Positions 46,901-60,769 of a stretch of 64,000 nucleotides of DNA are shown piece after piece. The first letter of the stretch is position 1. Each line of letters begins with the position of its first letter. Below the pieces are notes generated by a model. The model saw nothing but the letters and a program-made list of their open reading frames with translations, was not told the DNA's origin and searched no databases. Source of the DNA: Membranipora membranacea (Eukaryota; Bryozoa; Gymnolaemata; Cheilostomatida; Membraniporidae). The stretch spans positions 9,503,501-9,567,500 of the forward strand of contig OU612070.1 of assembly GCA_914767715.1 (NCBI GenBank). The letters are read 5' to 3'. The position numbers and the translations under genes were made by a program.

Positions 46901-49900
46901 ATAAACTTTATAAATGATATATAATTTTGTTGACTCGCCTTATGCTATTAGTCAACTTCCTAGAGCTATCAGGTATGGAATTATATACTGCAAGGATATC
47001 CACACCATTCCCATTAACACTGTATAATTTATTGTGCAGGATTTAGCGATGGGTACGGACTCGGAGGGAGACAGAATTAAGGATCCTATGAGGTCCATAG
47101 TACCGATATTACTTGATAACAATGTCACTGTCAACGAGAAGATCAGGATTATGTTGCTTTATATACTGTATAAGGGCGGTGAGTTTGTGCCGCTTTGTTT
47201 GATTGGCCCATCGTATTCTTATGGAAGCGGAGTATTGAAGTAGGGTAACCAACTTCTATAATAGTTAATTGACAGCATTCTATCACTGTAGATGGCCTTT
47301 ACTGCTGAGACTTGTATAACTAACTGCTGCTTCAATTGATTGGTCCATCGCATTCTTATGAGAGCGGAGAATTGTCATGTTTACTAATTTCATACTTATG
47401 GGAGCGCAATATTGAAGTTAGGAAACATAACAAACCTATCATAGTTAGTTGACAGCATTCTACCCCTGTAGGAAGCCTTTACTGCTGAGACTTAAATAAC
47501 TGAGATGTCGCAAAAACCAATTGGTGTGATGTACCCCTATAGAGTTATTATATACTATTATTATTTTATTCTAGAGTATATAATAACTCTATGTTTACCC
47601 CCTAAGAAACAAAAAGGTTGCCCATGGAAGCCAACATGCTTGTAGTTTTGGAGCTGGTAATAGTTAGCCGGAAGTCTCTTTCTGAAAATACTGTGAGCTT
47701 GGTGGGTTATATCTTCTTGTATGCCCTTACAGGTCTGACTGATGAGAATTTGACAAAGCTAATACAACACGCTAATATACCACCAGAACATAAAGTAAAG
47801 ATATTCAATCTACAGTATCTCTCAGTGCCAGTCATACAAGACGTAAGTTTTCCATCATCAACTTATTCATTTAAAATACGCTAACATGCATTCTCCCTAT
47901 GCAGAGACGTGTGTCGGAATCGTTTCTAATGCTGGCAGGCTGGCTAATGTTTGACCTAGCTCTGGGAATTTATGTTCACCCCAAAATTACGCTGTGAGAT
48001 AAGGCAAGAAATAAGACGGACCATGAAAACCTCTAAGTTTTCTTTCTTTTGCAGGACTTATAAGTTAATCACTGTTTTTCCTTGTTTATCATAATTGTCT
48101 CATATAGCTATGATTTCATACAGTTCAATATTTTATGATATTAGAGCCTCGGAAATGTGGCTGATGTATTTCAAAGTGCGGTTGTCACTGAGAGCTCGCC
48201 TTTGTTGAAGGTAACCTCCTATTCTCTCTCCCCCTTGTGTGCCTCTTCAGTGTTTTACTGTAATTACACATAGTCTGTGAGGTTGAATTGAGCGATTACA
48301 CCAGAAATCAGGCGTTTGGATGAGGGTTTCATTTCACTTCATTTATTCAAACATCCAAAAAGTTGAGGGGCTTTTTTTGTCTGGCTTGATTGATTGAAAC
48401 AGAATTCAATGCAATGTCAAATTTGTGTGGCATGGCTGACAGTGAAATCGAGACTGCTGTAAAATAAAAAATTTAGTCAAGTGTATTTCAAGCATGACTG
48501 TGGTTTAGATATCCTTCCGGAACAAATTATCCGAGTGGATCACTTTATCCAGCATGGCTTTACATGTTCGATGCATTATTGAACCATGCACCAACACTTT
48601 GCAGCTTTACAACATACATTGTCTTTCAGAAAAAGGTTAACAGCAAAAAGAGTAAACCCAAAGTATTTGGTCTTCGAGAAGCTTCGCGCATGTTTGGAGT
48701 GAATTGTGTTGGAACGCTCATCCAAGCTGCTCTACCTGTATGTGGTCTGAAGCCGAATGCCTGTTGTTCTGACTTCAGCAGTTTTCTCTCTTGTTCGTAG
48801 CTTAGCTTCAGTTTTGACTCGGCATTTGTGCTGCTCATTGGAGAATGATTATTGGCCTATTGATAGCTGTTTCATTAGACCACCCATGGTCATATGTGGT
48901 GGATGGCTAAACAACAGGCTTCGTTTTCTCAACGCCTCCTCGTCTGTCTCGTTAAAGTCTCAGTACCTCTCGTTATAATTGGGAAGGAATTTCATTTCAT
49001 ATATGCTATTAAGCCACAAGTTGTCAAAAGAGGAACAGCTCACAAATTCACAACTTACTTCCCATTGGGAGCTGTGAGTGATTACTGAAGTGCTATAGTG
49101 TAGGTAGTGGAGAAGTAAAAGTCAATCTTCACTCGCACATAATTTGTAATGTTCACCATACGCAGTAACTAATAAACTTATTCTTGTCATGGTTAGAATG
49201 ACGCATTGAACTCAAAGTTAGCTGACGCCGAATCTGAAGCAGTGAGTAAAGGCTAGACCCTGACTTGAAAGTGCTACCCCTTTTCAACATCCCACTTTCA
49301 CTTCCCATTTCTCTAAATTACATGTGTTTCTGAATAAATGCACAATTCCTACTGAACCTTGGATACCCTGACAGAGGGTAAATGAATTTTTTTCTAAGGT
49401 GAAATGAGACAATTGGGTTTGCACCAACCACCTCCAGTTTGTTTTCAGGAGGAGAAACCGACAGCTCACGGCACGACGTCAGCTTGTCCGGTATTTTGCT
49501 TTCTCATTCTTGGTTTGAGCGTCAAGCATGCGCATGAGGACGGTGGAGGGTGTTTTTTCCTTGTCTGCTGCTCCCAGTTGGCACTTAGTGATGCAGTACC
49601 CTGAATTTAAATCACTGCGGTAACAATGTTGTTGAATCAACATGACATCCCATAAGCTTATGCATGACATACCTGCTATCATACACATCCATGGGAACAA
49701 AGTTAGTGTACTCCTTACTCTGCCATCTGTGACATGAGTATTCAAAGTGCATCTTATTTTGTGAAAAAAAATCTGATATAGGTGCAAAAGTTTATCATGG
49801 AAAGCAGATTACGATTCTTATGACTGTTTTAAGCATAAACATATAAATACTTGTTTATATATGCGATTTTTGGTTTTAGCACAGGGAGAAATAACTCCAA

Positions 49901-52386
49901 ATAGGCTGTCATGAAAATGCGAATCATATCATGGCTTCTTAGTTCTATAGATTTGCCTCGAAAAATATGCCATATTGTTCACCTTTAATTGAGCCCTAAA
50001 ATGATGGCAGTATTTTCTCTCCTAACCCTTCGCGTGAATATAAAAATTGCATTAAGTCACAAGTCAAGCCTGTGAAAGCCGATGGAATATCTGCAGTGTG
50101 CTATGGCACTGTGGGTTTTAACCTCCATGCGGTTTGGTAAAAGATTGGTTGTCTCTTACAGGATAGCCTTGATAAGAAAAAGGAATCACCAGTGACTAAG
50201 TTATTACACGCTGATAACTTAGCATTCCTCAGCAGTTCTAACAGTGTAAGACTGTCCGCCAGCGAGTCCGTAATAAATGTCTTCCAGTCTGGGAACTTTT
50301 GCTATTATGTATCCTTCATCTTTTAGGCTGAGTTGTAGAACTCAACTCTTATATGAGGAAACTTCATTGGATGCTTTTTGAAGTTTGCCATTTTGCAGCT
50401 GGTAGTCCATGCGTTTGAATAGGTTGAGGGTTTTATTTGGCTAGAGGGTTTTCTCGTACAATCTATTCTATACATCTTTACCTGTATGTCATGTTAGCTG
50501 GCTCTCATCAAATTTAAAATGAAGTTGAGATTTTTATGGCACTAGACGCAGATAATTTCAACAAGCACACGATAATATGTTATAATACGATAATCCGTAC
50601 GGTGGTTAGGTTTAGTTATTTTCTCTGAGTACTCCCTATCTCCTTTATCTAGATCAGCTCAATCTTACCATACTCCCCCCAGGTTACAGCATGTGTAATC
50701 CTTGTCCACTGACGTCCTTGTGACTCCGCGGCAGCTTGTTATAAAGTCAGCATGCGCTAACGGTCACCTGGCAGCAATCGTGAAGGCAACCTGTTACAAT
50801 TGTCTGGGAGATTATGACTTGGAAGTAATTTTGCATCCAATTGTTTAACTACAAAATACCTCATTGTATTACAAAACAGTGAACTGTTATCATAAGGCAG
50901 ATTCTTACCAAGAGATTATTCTTTGTAACCTTGCGTATCCATTATAATTATTATAATAGATGGATTCTTCAAAAGAGATATTTTTTCATGTTCTGGTGTA
51001 TCTATTTATAATGGGGGTGTATGTAATCTGACTGTAACTTGTTATCTCAGGGATCACGACGCAGACCGTACACAGCCTACCAGGCTCTGACCCGTAAGGA
51101 GAGGGTATCTGAGCAGACGTATCAACAGTCCAGGTGGACTCCCTTCATTAAAGACCTCATGGAGGATGCGTGTGAGGATAAACTAGATCAGAAACAGTTC
51201 CCGTACCTAAACGGTGGAGCTCGAGGGGGTAGAGGTGGTGGTGCCGCCCCTGTCAGGTAATCATGCGAAATATATCAGTGAAAGCTTTACCTTTAATTTC
51301 ATACATGTGTTTTTGTTGTGTTGGAATTGCTAGCAGGAGAAACCGAAGTAAAATTAAATTTTTTTCCAACTTTTAGAATTGTCAGTGAAACCTTCCTATT
51401 TGCATGCAGTTCTTCACGAAAAAAAATGTTAATGTTTTGACAATTTCATATATATATGAGCTACTAGTGAAGTGAGTCTTTTGACTTGGCGCTTAATCTA
51501 TATTATGTCTAGGCCATGGCCCCTCCCCTTTGAAAAGCGTCGCTTTGGTTAATATGATTGATATAGTGTCTATCTTCCTTAGATATTGAAATACTCACAA
51601 CATTCTGCATCACTCTTGCTCTCTATCATTACAGCGCTAGAGCGAGATATAACTGGCCAGGAGGACGAAGTCAGGCTAGATCAGGCCCTCGTCTTATATT
51701 CTTTGTGTTGGGAGGTCTCACCTACTCCGAGACTAGGGCTGCTTATGAGGTAGCTGAGGCTCACAAGTCATGGGATATCCTTGTTGGTGAGTCAATGAAG
51801 TCAATCTGTTAATTTTTCTCATATGATTGATTAGTTACAGTTTGATCCGATTTGCTTATAATTTGAGTTTCTGCCTCTCAGCCACCACCAGCTTACCTGT
51901 AGAACTGGAGCGGATGGAAGAGGAGAAAAATTTAATCTCACTTGATTTATGAATTGATAGGTTTGGGACCCGTCTTACTAGGTCGTTGTGCCTACTTGCG
52001 CACCAAATAAGAAAGAAATAAATTTCAATTTCTGAAGCTTATTGCAGTTACTCCTGTTTAGCAAAATGGCTGATCCCAAATTTGTTCAAGACCAACCACC
52101 ATTCAGATAAATGTTACTACATCTAGTAAGAAGGTTGTTTTGTTTACATAATTTACATAATTCCGGAGTTCCACATTGCGGAAATATCTTTGATGCTATA
52201 GTCTGATATATAGTCTACATAGTCTGATACATAGCCTGCATACATAGTTTGTTATACATATTCTGCATACTTAATATTACAGGATCTACCCATTTGATCA
52301 CACCAGACAGTCACTTGGATAATTTGAAAGATTTGTCTGCTGCCGGCCCGCCAACTGCTGATGATATGCAACCTACTATGGGCTGA
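40903..52386 (+). CDS. STXBP1: Syntaxin-binding protein, Sec1/Munc18 family (18 exons)
   Basis: SM proteins clasp syntaxin and template SNARE assembly for exocytosis. Exons: 40903-40933, 41771-41865, 42075-42233, 42639-42827, 43916-44055, 44676-44769, 45205-45363, 45765-45844, 46427-46637, 47040-47178, 47733-47842, 48145-48210, 48630-48662, 49197-49241, 50162-50245, 51051-51256, 51635-51786 and 52283-52386. All phases agree, giving 698 codons. Munc18 signatures in order: [145 protein letters not shown] and [16 protein letters not shown]. Close to Munc18-1/Rop/unc-18, not Sly1, Vps33 or Vps45. Munc18-1 has about 600 residues; the extra length is an N-terminal insertion of about 15 residues ([15 protein letters not shown]) and about 75 residues from exons 12-15 in the domain-3b loop. 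Probably the single pre-duplication homologue of vertebrate STXBP1-3. Confidence 0.94.
42845..42919. repeat. Palindromic element, family S copy 2 (with insert)
   Basis: GCTAGCTTTGTCAGGTGGCTA faces GTAGCCTCATGACAAGGCTAC with about 33 bases between. It starts 17 bp after the donor of STXBP exon 4. Confidence 0.6.
46172..46206. repeat. Hairpin with CCTATACACC arms
   Basis: GGTGTATAGG (46172) and its exact complement CCTATACACC (46197) flank 15 bases. Further copies of CCTATACNG and GTGTATAGG are adjacent. It lies in the STXBP intron between exons 8 and 9. Confidence 0.55.
48145..50245 (+). other. Cluster of four phase-0 mini-exons in STXBP (candidate alternative cassette)
   Basis: Exons 48145-48210 (66 bp), 48630-48662 (33 bp), 49197-49241 (45 bp) and 50162-50245 (84 bp) are each a multiple of 3 and begin and end in phase 0. 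They encode [18 protein letters not shown].., [26 protein letters not shown] and [15 protein letters not shown]... The flanking exons are also phase 0 at these edges, so any subset can be included or skipped. The sequence is Ser/Lys/Asp-rich and would extend the flexible loop between PVIQD and the conserved KERVSEQTY. Each has GT/AG sites. Similarity to known Munc18s is absent here, so individual exons are less sure than the rest. Confidence 0.65.
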
Positions 52387-54714
52387 GAGTCGTCTCACCC
52401 ATATTGGCTGTCAACGGAGAGTCCATACAATACAGAGGGAAGCAGTTGTTATACCGATCATAATTTATTTTCTAGCTCATAATTATTATGAATACCCTGA
52501 CATTCCTTTTTCCCAAATACAAAAGAAACAACATGCTAGGAACGTTAGACTTTATGCTGGAAACAGATTGTATACTTGGATTAGGATCATTTTAATTTAT
52601 TTAGATTTAGGTGGATAGATTTATTTTTTCTGAATTATTCAAATATTGTTGTAAATTTGAGGATAATTTTGTGTGTCGCTCTTTTTTATGAGTTGCCTTT
52701 ACTAGTCAAATCAACGTGTTATGCAATAAGAGAAAAATATCGCCGTATCATTTTATCATATTACTCTATTATTTCCAAAGTAAGGAGTCCTGCGTTCACA
52801 AAGTTTATGGTTTGTTGGTGTGTATTATTATTTTGGGCTCCAAATTTCATACTGTAATAATATTCCATCTGTGTCTCTTTTCCAATGAAGCGCTACATTC
52901 GAGTGACTAGTTTGCTACATCATTGATTGGTCATCAAATTGAAATGGAATCGTATATGTACAAGAATGCTTACACGAAGATGATGCGGGTTTTTATTGTC
53001 CAAAATTAGAACACTTTGTTATTGCTATGGGTCTTTATTACTTGTATTATTTATGGCTCGAAGTACAAAATCTGTGTGTATGTACTTGATATCAATGTTT
53101 TTTATCTCCCGTTATTTGATTTTTGGTTCTATCTATGTCGTTAGAGTAAATATCGTGCCAAAAACACCAAAGTGTATTCACTGTTTACTCACACCGGACT
53201 AGGAAAGGAAAAGGACACCAGGAATTCAAAAGATAAAGTACAGCGGCAAGGTGTTCTTTTCTTGCTCTCAAATTTCCAATCTGTTGTAAACAAGGCGTTA
53301 CCCTTGAGTGTTAAGTTGAAAATATGTATGTTCATACATACATAACATATTCATGAAACCTTCCACTATAATGACAGGTTCACTCCAATGAATTCATTAT
53401 AAGGCTTGCCAAACAGCCAAGGGACAGATCTTTGTCCTGTAATATTGTCTTTTTCTCTTTTTTTGCTGAAAATATACATTGAGGGAGTTGTCTATTCTAT
53501 AATTCGGGAAATTCATATGGGGTATTCACTGCATTCCAGCTTATTTGCTGCTGGCCACTTAATTTCCTGTTTTCATTGGAAACAAAAGTTCTTTTCATTT
53601 CAGAGCAGCGAAATATTCCTTCAGAATGCAAGTTGTTTGTGACATTGCACTCAAGGTATTTCAATGGATGATACTTGATAAGTGCTGTTCTAGGTGACTC
53701 CTCAAACAGGAGGTTCTGTGTTGGTGGCAAGATAGAGTTTAGTCATTAAGTCTGCCTGCTTACAGTCATAAAGTCTATAGATAGAGATTGGCATCACATC
53801 ACTCCACTGTCATTCACTTCTTTGGCTTGCAAGCGATACACTTAGTCATTGTTGTAACCCTGTATTTTGCCTTAGTAGTTCAGGGCCAACCGACAGAAAC
53901 CACCTAACATTTGGCATGTACACTTCGCCAATTTCCATGATCAAGGAGTTACTTGCCTTGCCATAATCAATGAACTAAACCTTTAGTTCATTGCCATAAT
54001 CAACCCACATGATCATAGACTTACACAAATGTGTAGTCTACGTAATTTCCCATGGATTCCACATGCCTCAAAATAATGAGAATACCACCCAACCCACAGG
54101 TCTACTCCAAAACCTGGGATTTTGGAGTAGACCTGTGACCCAACCCTTTCCCCGCGCCTTCACTGCTCCCTACTGTTGATTCATTGTTCTAAACATGATC
54201 ATTATTTCTTACAGTAGAAATAATATCAGCTAATAGTGCCAGGCTTTGTGAATGAGGTTGTAATGACACTGTATTTTGGTGAGTTGTATACTATATCTTT
54301 TTGTCTATTGTGAATTCTATGTTAGATGCATGTTGCATTTTTGACCTAAAGTCAAATTCTTTTGCTTGTAATGAAATACGAATTAACTGTCTTTCTCAGA
54401 TGACATGTTACCCATATTTTTTAAAAGAAAATGTGCGAACATGATCGGTAACTCGGATGTCATTCAATGGGAATCGTTACTAGCCACTCTGCCCCGTAGC
54501 TTGCCGATATTGAGCCTCACGAGCATCACACCTAGACAAAAAAAATGAGTCCCTCTCTTTCTATCTTACTGGTAACAGATAGTGGATTGGAACAGAGACT
54601 ATATCTGCTGTTATTCCATGCATAATCACTGGCTTACTATGCATTGCAGATAAATCTCAGGAATTGTAACTGATATAGTGACTGCCAGTACTTGACTTCT
54701 ATATAAGAAGAACT
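52387..54714. other. Intergenic region between STXBP and FSIP1
   Basis: It holds the STXBP 3' UTR, then AT-rich sequence with only short random ORFs. No canonical AATAAA was found in the first kilobase after the STXBP stop. One perfect palindrome is present at 54096-54137. The FSIP1 promoter must be near the right end; no TATA box was recognised. Confidence 0.7.
54087..54146. repeat. Perfect palindrome (18-bp stem, 7-nt loop) flanked by 9-bp direct repeats
   Basis: CACAGGTCTACTCCAAAA (54095-54112) pairs without mismatch with 54120-54137. Directly outside, ACCCAACCC occurs on both sides (54087-54095 and 54138-54146), as would a 9-bp target-site duplication. It may be a tiny non-autonomous element or an inversion footprint. 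Confidence 0.75.
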
Positions 54715-57700
54715 ATGACTCGGAAGCAGAATACAGACAGTCGAACTGGATTTTCTCTCGAGATACAGAGAGGGGAGGAGGAACCTGTCTACTCGTCAGC
54801 AGTTTCTAACAGAAAGCGACCAGGAAGTCGAGCTGTGTCATCTCGGGCTTCAAGCACTACTAGTGTGAGGAACACTGGGAGGAATCCGTACTATAGTCGC
54901 CCCCCTAATGGTGGTGGGGGCGGAGCAGGTGGCATACAGATTCTCCAGGATGGCTTCGATGATGACCAGGTCAGGAACCACTTATGACTGGTCAATAATA
55001 CTTGATTAACCATTCAGGATGTTGCATTAGGATCTAGACATTAGATTCAAAATTTCAAGTTTTGATTCATAGAAGAATATCTTGCCATCCCTGCTATGTT
55101 TCCAATTTCGTGTCTATTGAATTCGCTTTTATGGTGCCTTTGCTAATTGAGCATATGAGTGTTGTCCACATTTACTTACTATTGTTATATCTTGTTGAAT
55201 GTTTGTTATTATCACATACAACTCCGTATTTAGGAGTGGATGGTCGAGGATTTCACTGATGATGATGGCCATGATTTAGAATCTATTGGGTCAGAGTCAC
55301 CTCTTAACAACTTCTCTGTAGAGAATTATCAGCCTCCACCTCGTTTCAACAACCAAAAATTTAGTGAGAAATACAAAAATAATGAGATGGTGGCTTACCA
55401 AGAGGAAGACAACTCTCCTTCACCCTTCAATAGTGTAGATCAGACTGAGCAGCAACAGCAGAGACAACTGGTGCTAAGAGGTCGGTGATATTTCTATTCA
55501 CAATCTCCATTTATTATTTGCTAGTCCATTTAAGTTTGCATGTGGTTGCATAATACCTTAATGGTGTTATTGCAAAGAAATTGCTATTAGATCTTGACAC
55601 AATTACATGAGCTTCTATTGTGAAAGGTGTGCAGTGGGAGTTTGAATTTCTCTCAACTAGTTTACCCATGTGCGCATACTGGGTACTGCAGTCAGTATAG
55701 TTAATGTGCGCAGCTGTTGTGACTATCTGGTAGGTCAAAATAGCGTCACTAGAAACATTTGTCTTTCACAGCCCGCGGTGATGTAGTTGAGGTAGATACA
55801 GATGAAGAAAATGATATCGTCAGTAAAATCCGGAAGGAAATAACACAAGCTGTTAGAGGCGAAATAAAAGAAGAGCTTAAACAGCTGACTAATAATGGGT
55901 AGGAGGTCATATGTACATGATATCGCTGTAGGCCTACCTAGACCAAGTTTAGTCCTTTTACCTGCATTCAGAGTTGCTCTCCCCCACTGGTCAGCGCAAG
56001 TGATAAGTGGAAGGGGAGCAACTGTATGAGGGCAAACAGGATCAAACTTGTTCTAGGCCTACCCGCCATTTGGCTTAGATGTAGTGAAGTGGAACAGTAC
56101 ACAGTAAATGATCTGGAGTGTGAGGCTTACTTTGTTATACATCTTCGATCACTGTCCTGCAAGATGTTAAAGTCACAGGTCATGTTCAGGGACTAGGCCA
56201 ACCAATCAGTCCTTTGTTGGTTGTCTTTGCTCTCGTACCATGTGTATCACCCCAAACGTGGTTGAGTTCCTCTACTGAAGACCCAACCCATTGGACAATC
56301 GATAATGTTAGCTTTCATTGGCAAAATGTTCACTTTCTGTTGCTGAAGTGCAGAGAGTCTCAGAATAGACCTGTAAGTACTGTGTTACCAAGCAGATTGA
56401 GATGTATGTAAAATTTCTGAACAATTGACAACACATAATGATAATCTACTCATGTCATGGGTTTTTCCTTGCAGTGCTGAGAAGGATGGTGAAGAGGAAA
56501 AGGAAATAGATCCTCGAGTGAAGGAAGCTCTTCTACAGATGAGGAAGTTTGACAGAATATTAGAGAAGAGAGTAAGGAGGGAGAGAAGAGTTAAGAGAGA
56601 GCGTATCTCTCTACAGAAGAGGCTACGCGAGGAGCTGGACGAGTTAAACAGGGAGAGACCGGCAGACTGTAAAAGCACTAAAGATGAACTCGTTAATACA
56701 GAGAGGTTCCTTAGTCTGCCTCCCTCTATAGCAAGGTAAATACCACCCATCAAGGCGCCAGCTTTTAAACCTCATAATAGTCAGAATAATAAGGGAATAG
56801 CTTTACCGTAAAACCTTGTAATAAAGCTACCAGAACTATAGATGAAGGTTCACGTAGGCGGGGCTTATATCTGAATCATGCTATCCTTTTTCTTTGCCAC
56901 TGATAGTGACTTGTAAGTGTAAAAAACTGATCACAGAGATCATGTCTTTGAAATGGTTCCTAAGACCTAGTGAATAGAAAAAAATAGTAAAAAAAAGTTG
57001 ATTTAGGTGTGTGGTGACTTATAAGTGTTCTGTGACTTGTAAATAAATAAAAAACTTCGCTCATAAGTCTGGTGAGATCATATTGAGGACTCACTGTTAT
57101 CTTTTCCATTCAACAATGTAATGCATCTTAGTTAATCAAACTGCCATTCTTTCTTGCTGAGACAGTTGATTTTATTTTCGATAGATTAGACAGGGAGATA
57201 CCTGAGCACTCAGACGATGATGACCTTGACTGGACTGGAGCTCCTGTGTTCGCTACAGAACCTCAGTTTGATGCCAACTCTAGCAGTGAGTCGACCCAAA
57301 GCTCAGAATTAAATATTTAAAACCTTGTAGTACTGAATATTCACCTTGTTTCGATATTTCCTCCGTTTATATACCCTCGTTCTGAGTATTATTAAAGTTA
57401 TCGAAATGTAGTGATCTGGTCCAAATTGAAAGAGTAAAATTGAATTATGACGACTTGTAGTCGATCAAGAAACTCCCATGCATTGAAGAAATTAATCATA
57501 AAACGCGATTTTAATTCACCCAAATTATAAAATCTAAATCCAATGAAATTGATCTACTTATTACGAGGAATCCATTGGTGCTTCTTGTATACTTTATCCA
57601 AACCTGCCTAATTCCAGAGAGTGGTAGGAGTAAAAGGTCAGGTAGGGCTGGAATGAGAGGCGTCTCTGATGATGCAAGTAGTACGGCTGCTAGCGATTCA

Positions 57701-60700
57701 ACGCAACAAACAGGGACAGGTAACTCCACAAACAGAAGTGGGCATAGGAGACGAAGAGCCAAACGAGCAACAGACGGTAAAGATGGCAAAGATTTCATTC
57801 AGAGAAACATTGATGTAAGTGTCAATATTGCATTCTTTTCACTATTTGTACTGCAATGCATTAGGAAGGTTGAAATAGCTATGGTCCATGTTTACTGTCC
57901 TATTAAAATGAGCTATGAATTTGTCTTTGTGAACTAAACCCATCCCCAAGCAAAAAGCAAACTGTAAGCGATAGTTTATTGTATTGGAACAAAACCAGCT
58001 GATAGACCAGACTAGAAAGAGTTACCTATGCCATACAATGTGGAATTACCATGTTAAAGTTATAAACACTCAGCATTCGAAAGGGAAACTCCAAAACGAA
58101 TTTTATCATCTGCGATATCTCTGACTAAGTATAACAGATTACTATATGACAGTGATATACCTGTCGATCACCTCTAAAGTAATTGATTGAGTTGTCCCTC
58201 CTTGATTCTAGTATCTGACTTGTCTTCAGGTAAGCCTATGCCACTGTTGACATATTTTAGTTGGCAGCAGATGCCGGCAATACTGTAGCCATGACTGACG
58301 ATGAGAAGAAGAGGTTAGCTGACATATTAGAAGACTTGGATACTGTAGACGAAGAATTACCGGAAGCAGACAACTCTACTATATATTCCCAATCTGTAGC
58401 TCTGCGGCCAGGTATGATAGCCATGTGATATCTATAATAAATTTATAAACTGTATGTCTGATGTGTTAAAAATCATTAACGCTTCATTTTCGAGCTAGCA
58501 TTGTTCTAGAATCATCATATGCATTATAAATTGTGTATATTATGTCCCAATGACAACGGAGGGTACAGCCTAGATCACTTTACTTCTTATACTGACCAGA
58601 AAATTTCCATCCCTTATGTATTGAGTTGAGTCTGAGGCACATGCTATAGTATGTCTGAGAGAAAATCAAAATAACTGACCTTAATAAATCGATGTGGATG
58701 ATTTAAACTCACCGCCCCCATTAACCATGGAGTAATATAATACCTTGCTCTCTCTCACCGCCCCATTTTCCATGTGCCATTCATACAGCACTTTATACAC
58801 AGGTTTATTTCTCTCACATAGGTGAGGGATTCTCCCTTGATAGTACAAGCCACACCTCCATGGTCGAGATCGATAGAAAATTGGAGCGCTTGATGGGTCA
58901 GGAGGAATTCAACTCTATCCTTAACGCTCCATCAAACGTCACATATGATACGGTGAAGCATCAGCAATACAATAATACCTCCTTTTCTAAAGATCTAGAT
59001 GTAGTTTATAGCCTCATACGGCTGCAATAGATATTTTGAGGCATTCCATTACCACAATTCCTTTTTTGTCTGATACTGAAATGCAACAAAATCTCAACAG
59101 TTAGGACCCTCAAAATAACACCATGTTGTAATTGTGTCGTGAGATTACACATTACAAGAGATAGGATCAACTGTTACAAATCAAGAATACAACAAACATC
59201 TTAAAATCCAGGGCCAGGAAAGATTTTGATGTTTACACGATGTTTGATATTATTATTTTTATGCATTTTTATTGAGTTTTTCATTCATATGTATGATATA
59301 AACAAATGAACATAACAACTTTTTGATGTTATAAACATGGTGTGAGTCATTGAACACACTTATGATCCTCACTCTCTTGCTACGGACTGTGGATCTGAAT
59401 GAGCTTTTAATATACAATAGATGGTTTTCAAGATAAGCCTATATCAGCTCTGTTTTCCTATGCTGCGTGGGCTTAAGAGTACCCAAAATGGAGAGAGAAC
59501 AACTCCAAAAAAGGCTCAAATTCGAGGTAAAAAACTGTCTATTATAATACATCTTTTTGTCGTTTTACAGTTGCAGTTGTTTTCGCGTACACACAGTCAG
59601 TCTAACCCGGCAGGAGATCACATCACAGAGATCGGCGAGAGAGCATTACAGGAGACTAGAGAATACAGAGACCAACAGAGGAGGTTAGCTGATATAGAGC
59701 ATGAGCTGGCTAATCTATCTACTGCTGTACAGTCTGAGGTTCGTGTACAACATGCTAGCTATAAATACTACCCTCACTCAGTGTTCATTGAATTTCGTAT
59801 AGCTCCGAGATGACCGATTGAGGAAAGTGATCTGCCCATACTGATAGTCAAAATCAGGGTATACATTCAGTGAACTAAAACTGAATCACGAAACTAAGAA
59901 CTGAGCTGAAATTAGTGACTTTTTACAATTTAAGTTGAAAATAATGACGTCATCCTTAACTAATTATTTCACTTTCACTCCTTGAGTTTGACAATCTATT
60001 TCTGCCAATTAGGTGACAATGCTGAGATTGAAGTCTCATTTTGTTATCCTTGAGCTATAAAAAGTTCAATGTGCACCTATTTTCCTCAGTGGCAGCAGTC
60101 GCTTATTGACAAGTTTAAGTTTGCTGGTTTTATGGGGACAAAAAACTAACATAACCTGTCAACTTTTCAAGGTTTGTATTTCCCATTAACAAATTCACGG
60201 GTTGCCAAAAACACAATCGTTTGCTGATATCCCGCATTGTCTCCGTTCGGCTTGTAATCATGATCTGTTCATGTAATTGGCTGGGCGAGGATGAGCATAA
60301 AACCAAGGTGAAAACGCATTATTGGGTCTTACTTCTGAAATACTAACTGAATTTCAATATACAATTGCTTACATTGTTTGATAGGATAAGTATTATCTGT
60401 TTACAGATTGAATCTCCTACCCTCTCAGACCAGCAGCTTCACGTCTTATTAGATCAGTGTAACAAAATGATGTCTAGAGCTACAGCTGAAACTGATTCAC
60501 TATCTGAGCAAAACTCACCAAGGTTTGTCAGCCAGGCTTGTATTGTTGAAAAATTCTTATTCTGATTCACGAAGCAATTACTATCAGGATGTCAGCTAAA
60601 TTTGGGGTTGTTGCACCTGCTTTCAGCTTAGGTACTATCCCGCTTTCTGATTTATCAACTTCAGTACTAAGCAAGAACCTACTTTCTTTACTTATTGTCT

Positions 60701-60730
60701 GTTCAGATTTCATATTCATATAACCTATTT

Positions 60731-60769
<39 letters not shown>

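Noticed and set aside
48564-48800. 78-codon ORF spanning STXBP mini-exon 13
   Set aside because: Only the 33 bp between the acceptor and the GT at 48663 fit the phase-0 exon chain; the rest of the frame is intronic.
51039-51260. Separate 73-codon gene
   Set aside because: This is STXBP exon 16 read with flanking intron bases; its content [20 protein letters not shown] is a Munc18 signature.
56385-56753. 122-codon minus-strand ORF
   Set aside because: Antisense shadow of the charged coiled-coil exon 4 of FSIP1, whose plus-strand frame matches the family.
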